Assembly (NCBI GenBank): GCA_020632715.1
Contig: JACKFA010000010.1
Span: 1 to 64,000 of the forward strand
Direction: 5' to 3'
From: Deltaproteobacteria bacterium
GTDB taxonomy: Bacteria; Myxococcota_A; UBA9042; PHBI01
Length of the DNA stretch: 64,000 nucleotides
Position 1 is the first letter of the stretch. Every line of letters begins with the position of its first letter. Below the pieces are notes generated by a model. That model was not told the origin of the DNA, ran no database searches, and saw only the letters and a list, made by a program, of their open reading frames with translations. Of this stretch, positions 21,124-29,016 are shown piece after piece. The translations under genes were made by a program, and so were the position numbers.

Positions 21124-24044
21124 GCCCACTCTCCGTCCTGGTCGTCGAGGACAACGGCGCCACGCGCCGCGTCCTGCGCGACGCCCTCGCCAGCACCGGC
21201 CTCATCGTGCTCGAAGCGCGCGACGGCACCTCCGCGCTCGACCTCTTCGAGAGCCACGCCGTCAACCTCGTCCTCGTCGACCTGCTCCTCCCCGACATGG
21301 ACGGGTTCGAGCTCGCGAAGCGCCTGCGCGCCATGCCGAACGGCAACGGGATCCCCATCGTCGCGGTGAGCGGCCTCCTCTCGCCCGCCGACGAGCACCG
21401 CCTCGCCGAGGCCGGCTTCACGGACCTCCTCCTGAAGCCCATCGCGCCGTCGACGCTCCTCCCCGCGGTCGACTCCTTCCTCTCGCTGAGCCACGCGCGC
21501 CCGCAGGCGGCCGGCGAGGGGCGCCGCGTCCTCGTGGTCGACGACGACCAGATCCAGCTGCGCCTCGGCTCGCTCCGCCTGAGCGCGCTCGGCTACGAGG
21601 TCACGACGGCGTCGGACGGGCGCGCCGCGCTCGAGCTCGCCCGCCAGAGCCCGCCGGACGCGATCGTCAGCGACGTCCTCATGCCGGAGCTCGACGGCTT
21701 CGGGCTCTGCGTGGAGGTGCGCCGCGATCCGGCGCTCGCCGACGTGCCCGTCGTGCTCGTCTCCTCCCACTACCTCGACGAGTCCGACCGCGCGCTCGGG
21801 CTCCGCGCCGGCGCCAACGCGTACGTCGCCCGCACGCCGACCCTCGACGCCGCGGTCGAGGCGCTCCACGAGGCGCTCACCGCGCAGGCGCCGCGGTCGG
21901 CCCCCGCCGCCGAGGGGATCGCCGAGGAGCACGCGGGGCGCGTCGTGCGGCAGCTCGAGAAGCAGGTGGCGCTCAACTCGCGCCTCGCGCACCGCGCGGC
22001 GCTCCAGGCGACCGAGCTCGCGCTCCTCGGCGCGATGTCGACCGCGCTCACGCGCGACCTCGACATCCGGGAGAGCCTCGACGAGGTGCTCGCGGCCTGC
22101 CTCGACGCGGGCGGGATCTCGCGCGGCGCGATGCTCCTGCGCGAGCCGGGCGGCGAGCTCGTCGTGCACGCGTACGGCGGCTTCGCGCCCAACGGCGGCG
22201 CCGCCCTCGCCGACTTCTTCGGCCACCCGCAGCTCCTGTCGGAGGCGCTCGACAGCGGTCAGCTCCTGAAGATCCCGGGCCCGCAGCTCCCGAGCGACGT
22301 CGCGCGCGAGATCCTCGCGCGGGCCAACGCGCTCTCGCTCCTCATCGCCCCCATCGTGAGCGCCGACGAGCCGCTCGGGGCGCTGCTCTTCATCTCCAGC
22401 TCGCGCGACCTCACGCAGACGGACCGCTGCGCGTTCGCGCGGACCGTCGCCGGGCAGGTCGGGCAGGCCATCGCGCTCGCGCGGGCGTTCGGGCGGGTCG
22501 CCGCGAGCGAGGAGCGCTTCCGGAGCCTGGTCGCGGCGATGGAGGAGGTCGTGTTCGAGGTCGACCACGACGGCGTCGTCGTGGACGTGCACGGGGTCCG
22601 GCTCGAGCGAGAGGGGCTGGACCCGGGCCAGTACCGGGGGCGCCACCTGCTCGCCGCGCTCTCGCCCGCGGCGCGCGCCGCCCACGAGCCCGCCCTCGCC
22701 CGGGCGCTCGCCGGGGAGACCGTGGTCTTCGACTGGTCGACGGACCGCGTGAAGTCGGGGCTCCTCCACTTCCAGACCTCGCTCTCGCCGCGGCGCGGGC
22801 CCTCTGGCGACGTGGTCTCCGTCGTCGGCGTCGCGCGCGACGTGACGGACCTCCGCCGCGCGCAGGCCGCGGCGAGCGCGTCGGAGCGGATGGCGACGCT
22901 CGGCATGCTCGCGGCCGGCGTCGCGCACGAGCTCAACAACCCGCTCACGTCGGTGATCTCGAACGTGGACTACGCGCGGCGCGAGCTCGCGCGGATCCGG
23001 CGCGCGACGCCGCCGCAGGAGCCCGAGGACCTGCCGCTCTTCCTCGCGATGCTCGGGACGGAGGTCGGCGAGCCCCTCGCCGACGCGGAGGCGGCCGCGG
23101 AGCGCGTGCGGACCATCGTCCGCGACATGCGCGTCTTCTCGCGGGCCGACGAGGAGGCGACCGTGCCGGTGGACGTGCGGCGCGCCGTCGAGTCGTCGCT
23201 CCGCCTCGCGTGGAACGAGATCCGGCACCGCGCGCGGCTCGTGAAGCAGTACGAGGCGGTGCCCCCGGTCGAGGCGACCGAGGGGCGGCTCGGGCAGGTG
23301 ATCCTCAACATCCTCGTGAACGCCGCGCAGGCCCTCCCTGAGGGGCACGCCGAGCACAACGAGATCAGCGTGCGGACCCGCCTCCTCGGCGACGACGCCG
23401 TCGCGATCGACGTCATCGACACGGGGCCGGGCATCCCGCCAGCGACGCTCGAGCGGATCTTCGACCCGTTCTTCACGACGAAGCCGTCGGGCGTCGGGAC
23501 GGGCCTCGGGCTCGTGATCTGCCAGCGCATCGTGACCACCTTCGGCGGGCGGATCCTCGTGGACAGCGAGGTCGGGCGCGGGACGACCTTCACGATCGTG
23601 CTGCCGATCGCCGAAGAGGAGCGCGCCGCGCCCGCCGCGGCGGCGTCGAAGGCTCCGGCGCCGGCGCCCGCCCCGCGCCGCGGCCGCATCCTCTGCATCG
23701 ACGACGAGCCCACCATCTCGATGACGCTGAAGCGCCTCCTCCAGGGCGAGCACGACGTGACGACCTGCAGCGGCGGCGAGGAGGCGCTCGCGCTGATCGC
23801 CGCGGGGGAGCGCTACGACGTGGTCCTCTGCGACCTCATGATGCCGACCATGACCGGCATGGAGGTCCACACCGCCGTCGAGGCGTTCGATCCGGAGCTC
23901 GCGTCGCGCTTCGTCTTCCTGACCGGCGGCGCGTTCACCCAGGCCGGGCTCGAGTTCATGGCGCGGGTGCCCAATCTACGGCTCGAGAAGCCCTTCAATC
24001 ATCAGGCGTTGCGGGTGGTCATCAACAACATCCTGCAGCGCTGA
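21120..24044 (+). CDS. Hybrid histidine kinase, REC-REC-GAF-PAS-HK-REC
   Basis: 974 aa from ATG 21120 (ATGA overlap). Domains: receiver 1 (LSVLVVEDNGATRR, LVDLLLPDMDG); receiver 2 (RRVLVVDDDQIQL, SDVLMPELDG); a GAF domain (about 305-460); a PAS domain (EERFRSLVAAMEEVVFEVDH); HisKA with GVAHELNNPLTSVISNVDYA; HATPase with NILVNAAQAL, DTGPGIPP and GTGLGLVIC; an Ala/Pro linker; and a C-terminal receiver (GRILCIDDEPT, LCDLMMPTMTG). The HELNNPL box is typical of NtrB-like kinases. It closes the operon. No DNA-binding or GGDEF output is encoded here, so the final target lies elsewhere. Confidence 0.92.
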   Translation: MSPLSVLVVEDNGATRRVLRDALASTGLIVLEARDGTSALDLFESHAVNLVLVDLLLPDMDGFELAKRLRAMPNGNGIPIVAVSGLLSPADEHRLAEAGFTDLLLKPIAPSTLLPAVDSFLSLSHARPQAAGEGRRVLVVDDDQIQLRLGSLRLSALGYEVTTASDGRAALELARQSPPDAIVSDVLMPELDGFGLCVEVRRDPALADVPVVLVSSHYLDESDRALGLRAGANAYVARTPTLDAAVEALHEALTAQAPRSAPAAEGIAEEHAGRVVRQLEKQVALNSRLAHRAALQATELALLGAMSTALTRDLDIRESLDEVLAACLDAGGISRGAMLLREPGGELVVHAYGGFAPNGGAALADFFGHPQLLSEALDSGQLLKIPGPQLPSDVAREILARANALSLLIAPIVSADEPLGALLFISSSRDLTQTDRCAFARTVAGQVGQAIALARAFGRVAASEERFRSLVAAMEEVVFEVDHDGVVVDVHGVRLEREGLDPGQYRGRHLLAALSPAARAAHEPALARALAGETVVFDWSTDRVKSGLLHFQTSLSPRRGPSGDVVSVVGVARDVTDLRRAQAAASASERMATLGMLAAGVAHELNNPLTSVISNVDYARRELARIRRATPPQEPEDLPLFLAMLGTEVGEPLADAEAAAERVRTIVRDMRVFSRADEEATVPVDVRRAVESSLRLAWNEIRHRARLVKQYEAVPPVEATEGRLGQVILNILVNAAQALPEGHAEHNEISVRTRLLGDDAVAIDVIDTGPGIPPATLERIFDPFFTTKPSGVGTGLGLVICQRIVTTFGGRILVDSEVGRGTTFTIVLPIAEEERAAPAAAASKAPAPAPAPRRGRILCIDDEPTISMTLKRLLQGEHDVTTCSGGEEALALIAAGERYDVVLCDLMMPTMTGMEVHTAVEAFDPELASRFVFLTGGAFTQAGLEFMARVPNLRLEKPFNHQALRVVINNILQR

Positions 24045-24060
24045 GCGCTCGCCACACGAG

Positions 24061-24089
24061 AATTTGGCTCCAGAGGGGACAAATTTGGC
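24061..24089. repeat. AATTTGGC direct repeat, 21-bp period
   Basis: AATTTGGC occurs at 24061-24068 and 24082-24089, exactly 21 bp apart (two helical turns), in an AT-richer island within the 113-bp gap before the lipoprotein gene. A possible -35 TTGACC follows at 24099. The spacing suggests two half-sites read on the same DNA face by one regulator; the HTH protein encoded at 25522 is a candidate. A remnant of an interspersed repeat is an alternative. Confidence 0.35.
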
Positions 24090-24157
24090 ACCTGTTGCTT
24101 GACCCGGCCACGGCGGTCTGGTTCCCTGGGATCGCACCACGTGACCTGGAGGCCCGG

Positions 24158-25525
24158 ATGCGTGCCTGGATCTTCGTTCTCCCGACCCTGCTCCTCACCG
24201 CGCTCGCGGCCTGCGACGCGGCCGGCCCGACGCCCGGCGACACCGCGGCCGACCTCGGCGCCGACCTCCCTGCGGACCCGGCCCCCGCGGACGAGGCGCC
24301 GCTCCCCGTGATCGCGGCGACCCCCGTCTTCACCGGGCGCGCCCCGATGGCTGGCGTCGACGCGCCACCGCTCGCGAACGCCACCTGCGAGGAGGCCGTC
24401 CTCATCGGCGCCGGCGGGATCCAGGGCGTCCCGGTCACGGGCGGCACGCTCGGCGGCCCGTGCTCGTCGCCGACGTACGCGTCGCGCTGGTACCGCGTGG
24501 TCGTCCCGCCGCACCAGTCGGCGCGCGTCACCGCCACGGGCCCGGTCGCCGACGCGGGCGGCCTCTGGCTCCAGGTCGCGCCTTCGTGCAAGGCCTCGGC
24601 GGACGTGTGCAACGCGCAGGACGGCTGGACCTGGCTCGACAACGGTGTCGTCATCGCGAACCCGGGCGGGCGCTTCCTCGAGCGCCGCGTCGCGGTCGTG
24701 ATGTACGACCCGCCGGCCGGGGCGACGACCTACGACGTCGCCGTGCGCTTCGACGACCTCGCGCCGAACGCCACCTGCGACGCGCCGACGCCGCTCGCGG
24801 GGCCGCTCCACGGGGCGTCCTTCGCCGGCGCGGGGATCGTCGCCAGCAGCGGCTGCGGGCTCCGGCAGGCCCTCTGGTACCGCGTGACCATCCCGGCGTG
24901 GACGCGCCTCGAGCCGTCGATCACGACCGAGTCCTGGGGCCTCAACGCCTTCTGGTTCGAGGACGCCTGCCCCGGGCCGGGCGCCGCGCCGGGGCTCCTC
25001 CCGCAGTCGGTCATGGCGAACGCGAGCGACGCGCCGAAGGAGGCGCTCCTCGCGGTCGGGACCTTCTTCGGGGAGCAGGACGCGTTCGATCTCGACTTCG
25101 AGTCGAGCGCCATCGACCCCGGCGCGACCTGCGCGAACGCCGCGCGCCTCGGCGTCGGGGACGCGGTCGTCGCGAAGGTCGACGGGGGCCCACCTGGCCC
25201 CGCGGTGTGCTGGTGCTCCTCGCCGGACCGCGTCGCCTTCGTGGACGTGGACGTGCCGGCCGGGACGACGGTTGACGTGCGCGGCGTGATCGCCAACGAC
25301 GACGGGAACGCGCAGCTCCAGATCGTCGAGCTCGCGTCCGCCTGCGCCGACGAGTGCGGCACGAACGCGGCCTTCGGCGGCAGCACGTTCCCTGCCACGC
25401 TTCGGCTCGACAACGCGGGCGAGACGCGCGAAACGCACCACCTCATCGTGTTGAGCCAGGCCGGCTGGGACGCCGAGGATCCGGCCGCCCCGCCCGTCCG
25501 TGTCGAGGTCGTGGAAGCCAATTGA
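24158..25525 (+). CDS. Lipoprotein with three repeated beta-rich modules
   Basis: 455 aa from ATG 24158, preceded by GGAGG at 6 bp spacing. Lipoprotein signal with lipobox LAAC (Cys19), then a short Asp/Pro/Ala tether. Three modules of about 130 residues each start with related motifs (NATCEEAVLIG, NATCDAPTPLAG, GATCANAARLG) and contain a WYRV/VxVP strand pair, resembling the bacterial pre-peptidase C-terminal type of beta-sandwich. No catalytic motif was seen. It overlaps the next gene by 4 bp through a TTGA junction and is the first gene of a three-gene operon with a regulator in the middle. Confidence 0.8.
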   Translation: MRAWIFVLPTLLLTALAACDAAGPTPGDTAADLGADLPADPAPADEAPLPVIAATPVFTGRAPMAGVDAPPLANATCEEAVLIGAGGIQGVPVTGGTLGGPCSSPTYASRWYRVVVPPHQSARVTATGPVADAGGLWLQVAPSCKASADVCNAQDGWTWLDNGVVIANPGGRFLERRVAVVMYDPPAGATTYDVAVRFDDLAPNATCDAPTPLAGPLHGASFAGAGIVASSGCGLRQALWYRVTIPAWTRLEPSITTESWGLNAFWFEDACPGPGAAPGLLPQSVMANASDAPKEALLAVGTFFGEQDAFDLDFESSAIDPGATCANAARLGVGDAVVAKVDGGPPGPAVCWCSSPDRVAFVDVDVPAGTTVDVRGVIANDDGNAQLQIVELASACADECGTNAAFGGSTFPATLRLDNAGETRETHHLIVLSQAGWDAEDPAAPPVRVEVVEAN

Positions 25526-26352
25526 CCGATCGCGAAGCCCAGGACATCGACCAGCGCGAGCTCGAGCGCCGCCTCGTGCACGCGCTGGCGCGCCTCGTGA
25601 CCCGCTTCTCGGGCGCGTTCGGCGTGCCGCTCGCCGACCTCGTCGACCTCGTCCAGGGCGCGCAGCTCCAGGTGCTCCGCGAGCGCGGCCTCACGCTCGC
25701 GGAGATCGGGCGCCGCATGAACGTGAGCGAGCGGCACACCAAGCGCCTCCTGAAGCAGCTCCGCGAGAGCTTCCTCGACACCGAGCGCGAGTACGATCTC
25801 CCCGTGCGCATCGAGTTCATGCTGTGGGCGCAGCCCGTGTCGCGCGCCCGGCTGAAGCAGGTCCTGCAGGACGAGCCGGCCGCCATCGACGCCGCCGTGG
25901 AGCGGCTCCTCGCGGACGGTCGCGTCGTCGAGGACACGTCGGGGCGGACGCCGCGCCTGCGCCCGACGACCGCGCGCCAGAGCCTCGTGCGCGACACCTG
26001 GATGATGCGGATCGGCGCCCTCAACAGCTTCCTCGGGAACCTCGGGGACGCCGTCTACGGGCGCTTCATCGACGGCACGCCCGACGCCTTCGCGCGCACG
26101 CTCAACTTCCTCGTGCGCCCGGAGGACGTCCCCGCGCTCCAGCGCTTCTTCGACGAGCAGCTCGTGCCCTTCGCGACGGGCCTCGACGAGGCCGCGCACG
26201 AGCGCGCCGCCGGCGCGGACGCCGACGCGGACGCCGAGCGCCCCGCGGACGACGCGCGCTCCTACCGCATGTCGATCTGCTGGGCCCCCTACGAGTGGAT
26301 GACGCGGGCGCTCGACCGCCCGCCCGACGACCCCGAGGACGCCTCATCATGA
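25522..26352 (+). CDS. Helix-turn-helix regulatory protein (TTG start)
   Basis: 276 aa. The frame is fixed by conservation-like sequence starting TDREAQDIDQRELERRL at TTG 25522, which overlaps the upstream stop codon (TTGA). Residues about 45-80 form a helix-turn-helix (RGLTLAEIGRRMNVSERHTK then RLLKQLRESFL). A winged-helix-like second domain (QPVSRARLKQVLQDE, VERLLADGRVVED) and a helical C-terminal domain (TLNFLVRPEDVPALQRFF) follow, ending in an acidic Ala/Asp tail. No ligand-binding family is recognised. It lies between two lipoprotein genes with 4-bp overlaps on both sides, so it probably controls this operon or senses an envelope condition. Confidence 0.75.
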   Translation: MTDREAQDIDQRELERRLVHALARLVTRFSGAFGVPLADLVDLVQGAQLQVLRERGLTLAEIGRRMNVSERHTKRLLKQLRESFLDTEREYDLPVRIEFMLWAQPVSRARLKQVLQDEPAAIDAAVERLLADGRVVEDTSGRTPRLRPTTARQSLVRDTWMMRIGALNSFLGNLGDAVYGRFIDGTPDAFARTLNFLVRPEDVPALQRFFDEQLVPFATGLDEAAHERAAGADADADAERPADDARSYRMSICWAPYEWMTRALDRPPDDPEDASS

Positions 26353-27653
26353 CGAAGCCTACGCCAGAGACCGCGCCCCGCGCGGCGCGAGCGGCCACCC
26401 GGGCGGCTGCGACCGTGCTCCTCGCCGCCGCCCTCGCCGGCGGCTGCCTCGACAGCGGCGGCAAGGGGACGGGGAGCGACCCCTGCGGCGCCGGCGACGC
26501 GTTCAGCGCGGAGGGCGTCGGCTACTGCATCTTCACGGCTGCCATCATCATCGAGGGCTTCGACTGCCCGGCCGCCGCCCCCTTCCGCTTCGAGGGCAGC
26601 GACGGGACGGTCGTCTGCAGCCCGAGCGAGGCGCCGCCGACGGGCGGCGTGGACGGGCTCATCGACGACTGGCGCGAGCAGACGGGGCAGCCGAAGCCGG
26701 ACACGGTCGGCGGCGACACGCTCTCGCCGGGCGACACGGCGGGCGACACCGACACGACGCCGCCGGGGCCGCTCTCCGCGTGCGAGCAGGGGCTCGCCGA
26801 CGCCGGCGTGGGCAGCGCCTTCACGGCGCCGGACCACAGCGGCTGCACGGTGGCGCGCGCGTGCGCCGAGGGCGCCGTCGGGGCGCTGCTCACCTGCGCG
26901 GACGGCGGCGTCTACTGCGACTGCGAGCACGGGGAGCTCCGCTGCGTGGCGCTCGCCGGCGGCAGCTGCCCCGCGCGCGGCGGCGGGACCGGGACGGCCT
27001 GCCTCCCGGCGCTCGGGGCGAGCGCGTGCGGCGGCGGCCTCTGGTGCGAGGACGGCGTGTGCGCGGCGCCACCGGCGCTCTGCGCGGGCGGCTGCTACCG
27101 CGCGGTGGACTGCGGGGCCGGGAGCGCGTGCGTCGGCGGCGAGGCCGGGACGGGCACCATCGGGGCCTGCCGCGCGGCGGTGGCGACCGGCGCGTGCTGG
27201 AGCGCGGCGGACTGCGCGAGCGGCTTCGCGTGCCAGGGGGCGACGAGCTGCGTCGGCTGCGAGGCGTGCCCCGGGGCGACGCCTGGGGCGTGCCAGGCGG
27301 GCGGCGGGACGACGCTCGGCGTGGTGGCGGGCGACGGCTTCGCGGTGGACGTGTGGTGGCAGGTGGGCGACGCGTACGCGGGGCTCCCGTGCCCGGCGTT
27401 CGCGCTCGAGGTGCGGGACGAGGCGACGGGAGAGTGGGTGGCGGGGCCGAGCGACGCGACGTGCACGGCGGGTGCGGCGGCCTTCGGGCTCGACGTGCGC
27501 AGCGCCGGCGCGGTCACGCCGACCGAGGGCTTCGACTACGCCTGGGTCCGCGCGCGGGGGAGCTACTACACGGGCTGCTTCGGGGCGGTGCCCGAGAGCT
27601 GCACGGGCGAGCCGGTGGAGCTCGTGTCGGAGCCGGTGCTCGTCGCGCCCTGA
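26349..27653 (+). CDS. Cysteine-rich lipoprotein
   Basis: 434 aa from ATG 26349 (ATGA overlap with the regulator). Signal peptide with lipobox LAGGC (Cys33). A Gly/Asp/Thr-rich spacer (GGDTLSPGDTAGDTDTTPPG) separates a small N-terminal Cys-containing domain from a central region with about 30 cysteines in short spaced pairs (CADGGVYCDCEHGELRC, CRAAVATGACWSAADC), as in EGF/metallothionein-like disulfide-rich surface proteins. The C-terminal 110 residues form a beta-rich domain with an aromatic YAWVRARGSYYTGCFG segment. Function unknown; probably surface exposed and oxidised in the periplasm. Confidence 0.78.
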   Translation: MTKPTPETAPRAARAATRAAATVLLAAALAGGCLDSGGKGTGSDPCGAGDAFSAEGVGYCIFTAAIIIEGFDCPAAAPFRFEGSDGTVVCSPSEAPPTGGVDGLIDDWREQTGQPKPDTVGGDTLSPGDTAGDTDTTPPGPLSACEQGLADAGVGSAFTAPDHSGCTVARACAEGAVGALLTCADGGVYCDCEHGELRCVALAGGSCPARGGGTGTACLPALGASACGGGLWCEDGVCAAPPALCAGGCYRAVDCGAGSACVGGEAGTGTIGACRAAVATGACWSAADCASGFACQGATSCVGCEACPGATPGACQAGGGTTLGVVAGDGFAVDVWWQVGDAYAGLPCPAFALEVRDEATGEWVAGPSDATCTAGAAAFGLDVRSAGAVTPTEGFDYAWVRARGSYYTGCFGAVPESCTGEPVELVSEPVLVAP

Positions 27654-27767
27654 TCATGAGAAGTGATCGCGGCGGGGCGGCGGGCCTGGGGGACGCCGGC
27701 GCGGCGCGGCGCCGTCGGCGCGGGGATTCCGGCCGTCGGTTTGGGCGCCCCCGGAGACGCGCGCATG

Positions 27768-27785
27768 CTCTGGTGAAATCCAGAG
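27768..27785 (+). promoter_or_regulatory. Leader hairpin touching the ribosome site
   Basis: CTCTGG (27768-27773) and CCAGAG (27780-27785) pair around TGAAAT. The right arm runs into the GAGGGGG ribosome site of the lipoprotein gene starting at 27796, so folding would reduce ribosome access. It sits in the 142-bp gap after the preceding gene, which also contains GATCA-N7-TGATC at 27652-27668. Confidence 0.35.
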
Positions 27786-27795
27786 GGGGCTCGCC

Positions 27796-29001
27796 ATGGG
27801 GCGTCGTTCGGCGTGTCGGACCGCGTGTGTGGTGGTGTTGCTGGGGCTCGGCGGCGCGTGCGCCGACGGGGGCGGCGGGGCGGCGGACGACGCCGCGGAC
27901 GCGGCGGTCACCGACACGGCGGTCGCTGGGAGCGACGCCGGCGAGGTGAGCGACGGGACGTCCCCCGAGGACGTCGCAGACACCGCGGCGAGCGACGTCG
28001 ACGTCGCCGACGCGGCGGACGGGGTCGACACGGCCGACACGGCCGACACCGCGGACATCGCGGAGGACGCCGCCGACGTCGCGGAGGTCGACGACGCGGA
28101 GGACGCCGCCGCCGACGTCGCGGAGGTGGACGCCGCGGAGGACGCCGCCGACGTCGCGGAGGTGGACGACGCGGAGGACGCCGCCGCCGACGTCGCGGAG
28201 GTGGACGACGCGGAGGACGCCGCGGACACCGAGGTCGGCGAGGAGCAGCTCGTCGTGACGACCGGCCCACAGGGGCGCGTCCGGCTGTACGAGGACGCCG
28301 CGCTCGCCGAGTTCATCTCCGAGGTCACGGTGGTCCGGGCGCCCTCGAAGTCGGAGTGCGTGCTCTTCGTGCACGCGCAGGGGCCGTCCTTCGCGGTCGC
28401 CGGCACGGTGACCGTCGGCGGCGCCGTCGTGGCGGGCCCGGGCGGCCTGTCGTCCGCGGTCTCGATCCCGCGTGAGAACGGGTCGAACCAGTACTTCTAC
28501 TTCGGCGCGGTCTTCCCCAAGAACGACACCTACACCGTCGATCTCACGATCTCGGGGAACGGGACGTTCGCGGCGCTCCCGACGCGCACCTACCGACCGC
28601 CGGCCGCCGCGACGGTCGCGATCACCTCGCCGACGCCGCCCACGGGGGGCGACCCCGCCACGCTCGCGGCGTCCGAGGACCTCGCGATCACCTGGCAGAT
28701 CCCCTCGGGCGACCTCACGGACCACCACATCCTGTTCGCCCTGTCGTTCGTGCAAGGCGACCTCGGGACGGAGGGGGAGCTCTACTGCAACTTCCCGCTC
28801 GCGGCCGGCGCCGCGACCGTGCCTGAGGTGCTGCTCTCGGAGCTCGCGCGGCGCACGGGCGCCCCGGCGGGCGGGCTCCTCGACATCGCCGCGGGGGACG
28901 GCGACATCCTGTTCGTCGGCAACACGCTCTACGTCGTCCTGGTCACGCGGCCTCCCGACAGCGCGAGCTACCCCGCGAGCACCTGGGCGACGCTGCAATA
29001 G
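27796..29001 (+). CDS. Lipoprotein with Asp/Ala/Val repeat stalk
   Basis: 401 aa from ATG 27796. Lipobox LGGAC (Cys22). Residues about 30-150 are a highly acidic stalk built of DVA, DTA and AEDAADVAEVDD units, including two 25-residue perfect or near-perfect tandem copies (28060-28209). After the stalk is a beta-rich globular domain of about 240 residues (EEQLVVTTGPQGRVRLYED, VAGTVTVGGAVVAGPGG, WQIPSGDLTDHHILFALSF) with single cysteines. No enzyme motif. The stalk probably holds the domain away from the outer membrane; high Asp content may bind calcium. The gene is convergent with the MYXO-CTERM gene, with only 15 bp between the stops. Confidence 0.8.
   Translation: MGRRSACRTACVVVLLGLGGACADGGGGAADDAADAAVTDTAVAGSDAGEVSDGTSPEDVADTAASDVDVADAADGVDTADTADTADIAEDAADVAEVDDAEDAAADVAEVDAAEDAADVAEVDDAEDAAADVAEVDDAEDAADTEVGEEQLVVTTGPQGRVRLYEDAALAEFISEVTVVRAPSKSECVLFVHAQGPSFAVAGTVTVGGAVVAGPGGLSSAVSIPRENGSNQYFYFGAVFPKNDTYTVDLTISGNGTFAALPTRTYRPPAAATVAITSPTPPTGGDPATLAASEDLAITWQIPSGDLTDHHILFALSFVQGDLGTEGELYCNFPLAAGAATVPEVLLSELARRTGAPAGGLLDIAAGDGDILFVGNTLYVVLVTRPPDSASYPASTWATLQ
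28060..28209 (+). repeat. 75-bp tandem repeat in lipoprotein stalk
   Basis: Two adjacent 75-bp copies (28060-28134, 28135-28209) each encode a 12-residue unit AEDAADVAEVDD plus a 13-residue unit AEDAAADVAEVD[A/D]; a third partial unit follows. The copies differ at only a few bases, which suggests recent duplication and likely length variation between strains. Confidence 0.85.
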
Positions 29002-29016
29002 AGATAGCGCCGGAGA

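Noticed and set aside
24086..24098. Sigma-54 promoter TGGCAC...TTGC before the lipoprotein operon
   Set aside because: The GG and GC dinucleotides are 8 bp apart instead of 10, which sigma-54 does not tolerate.
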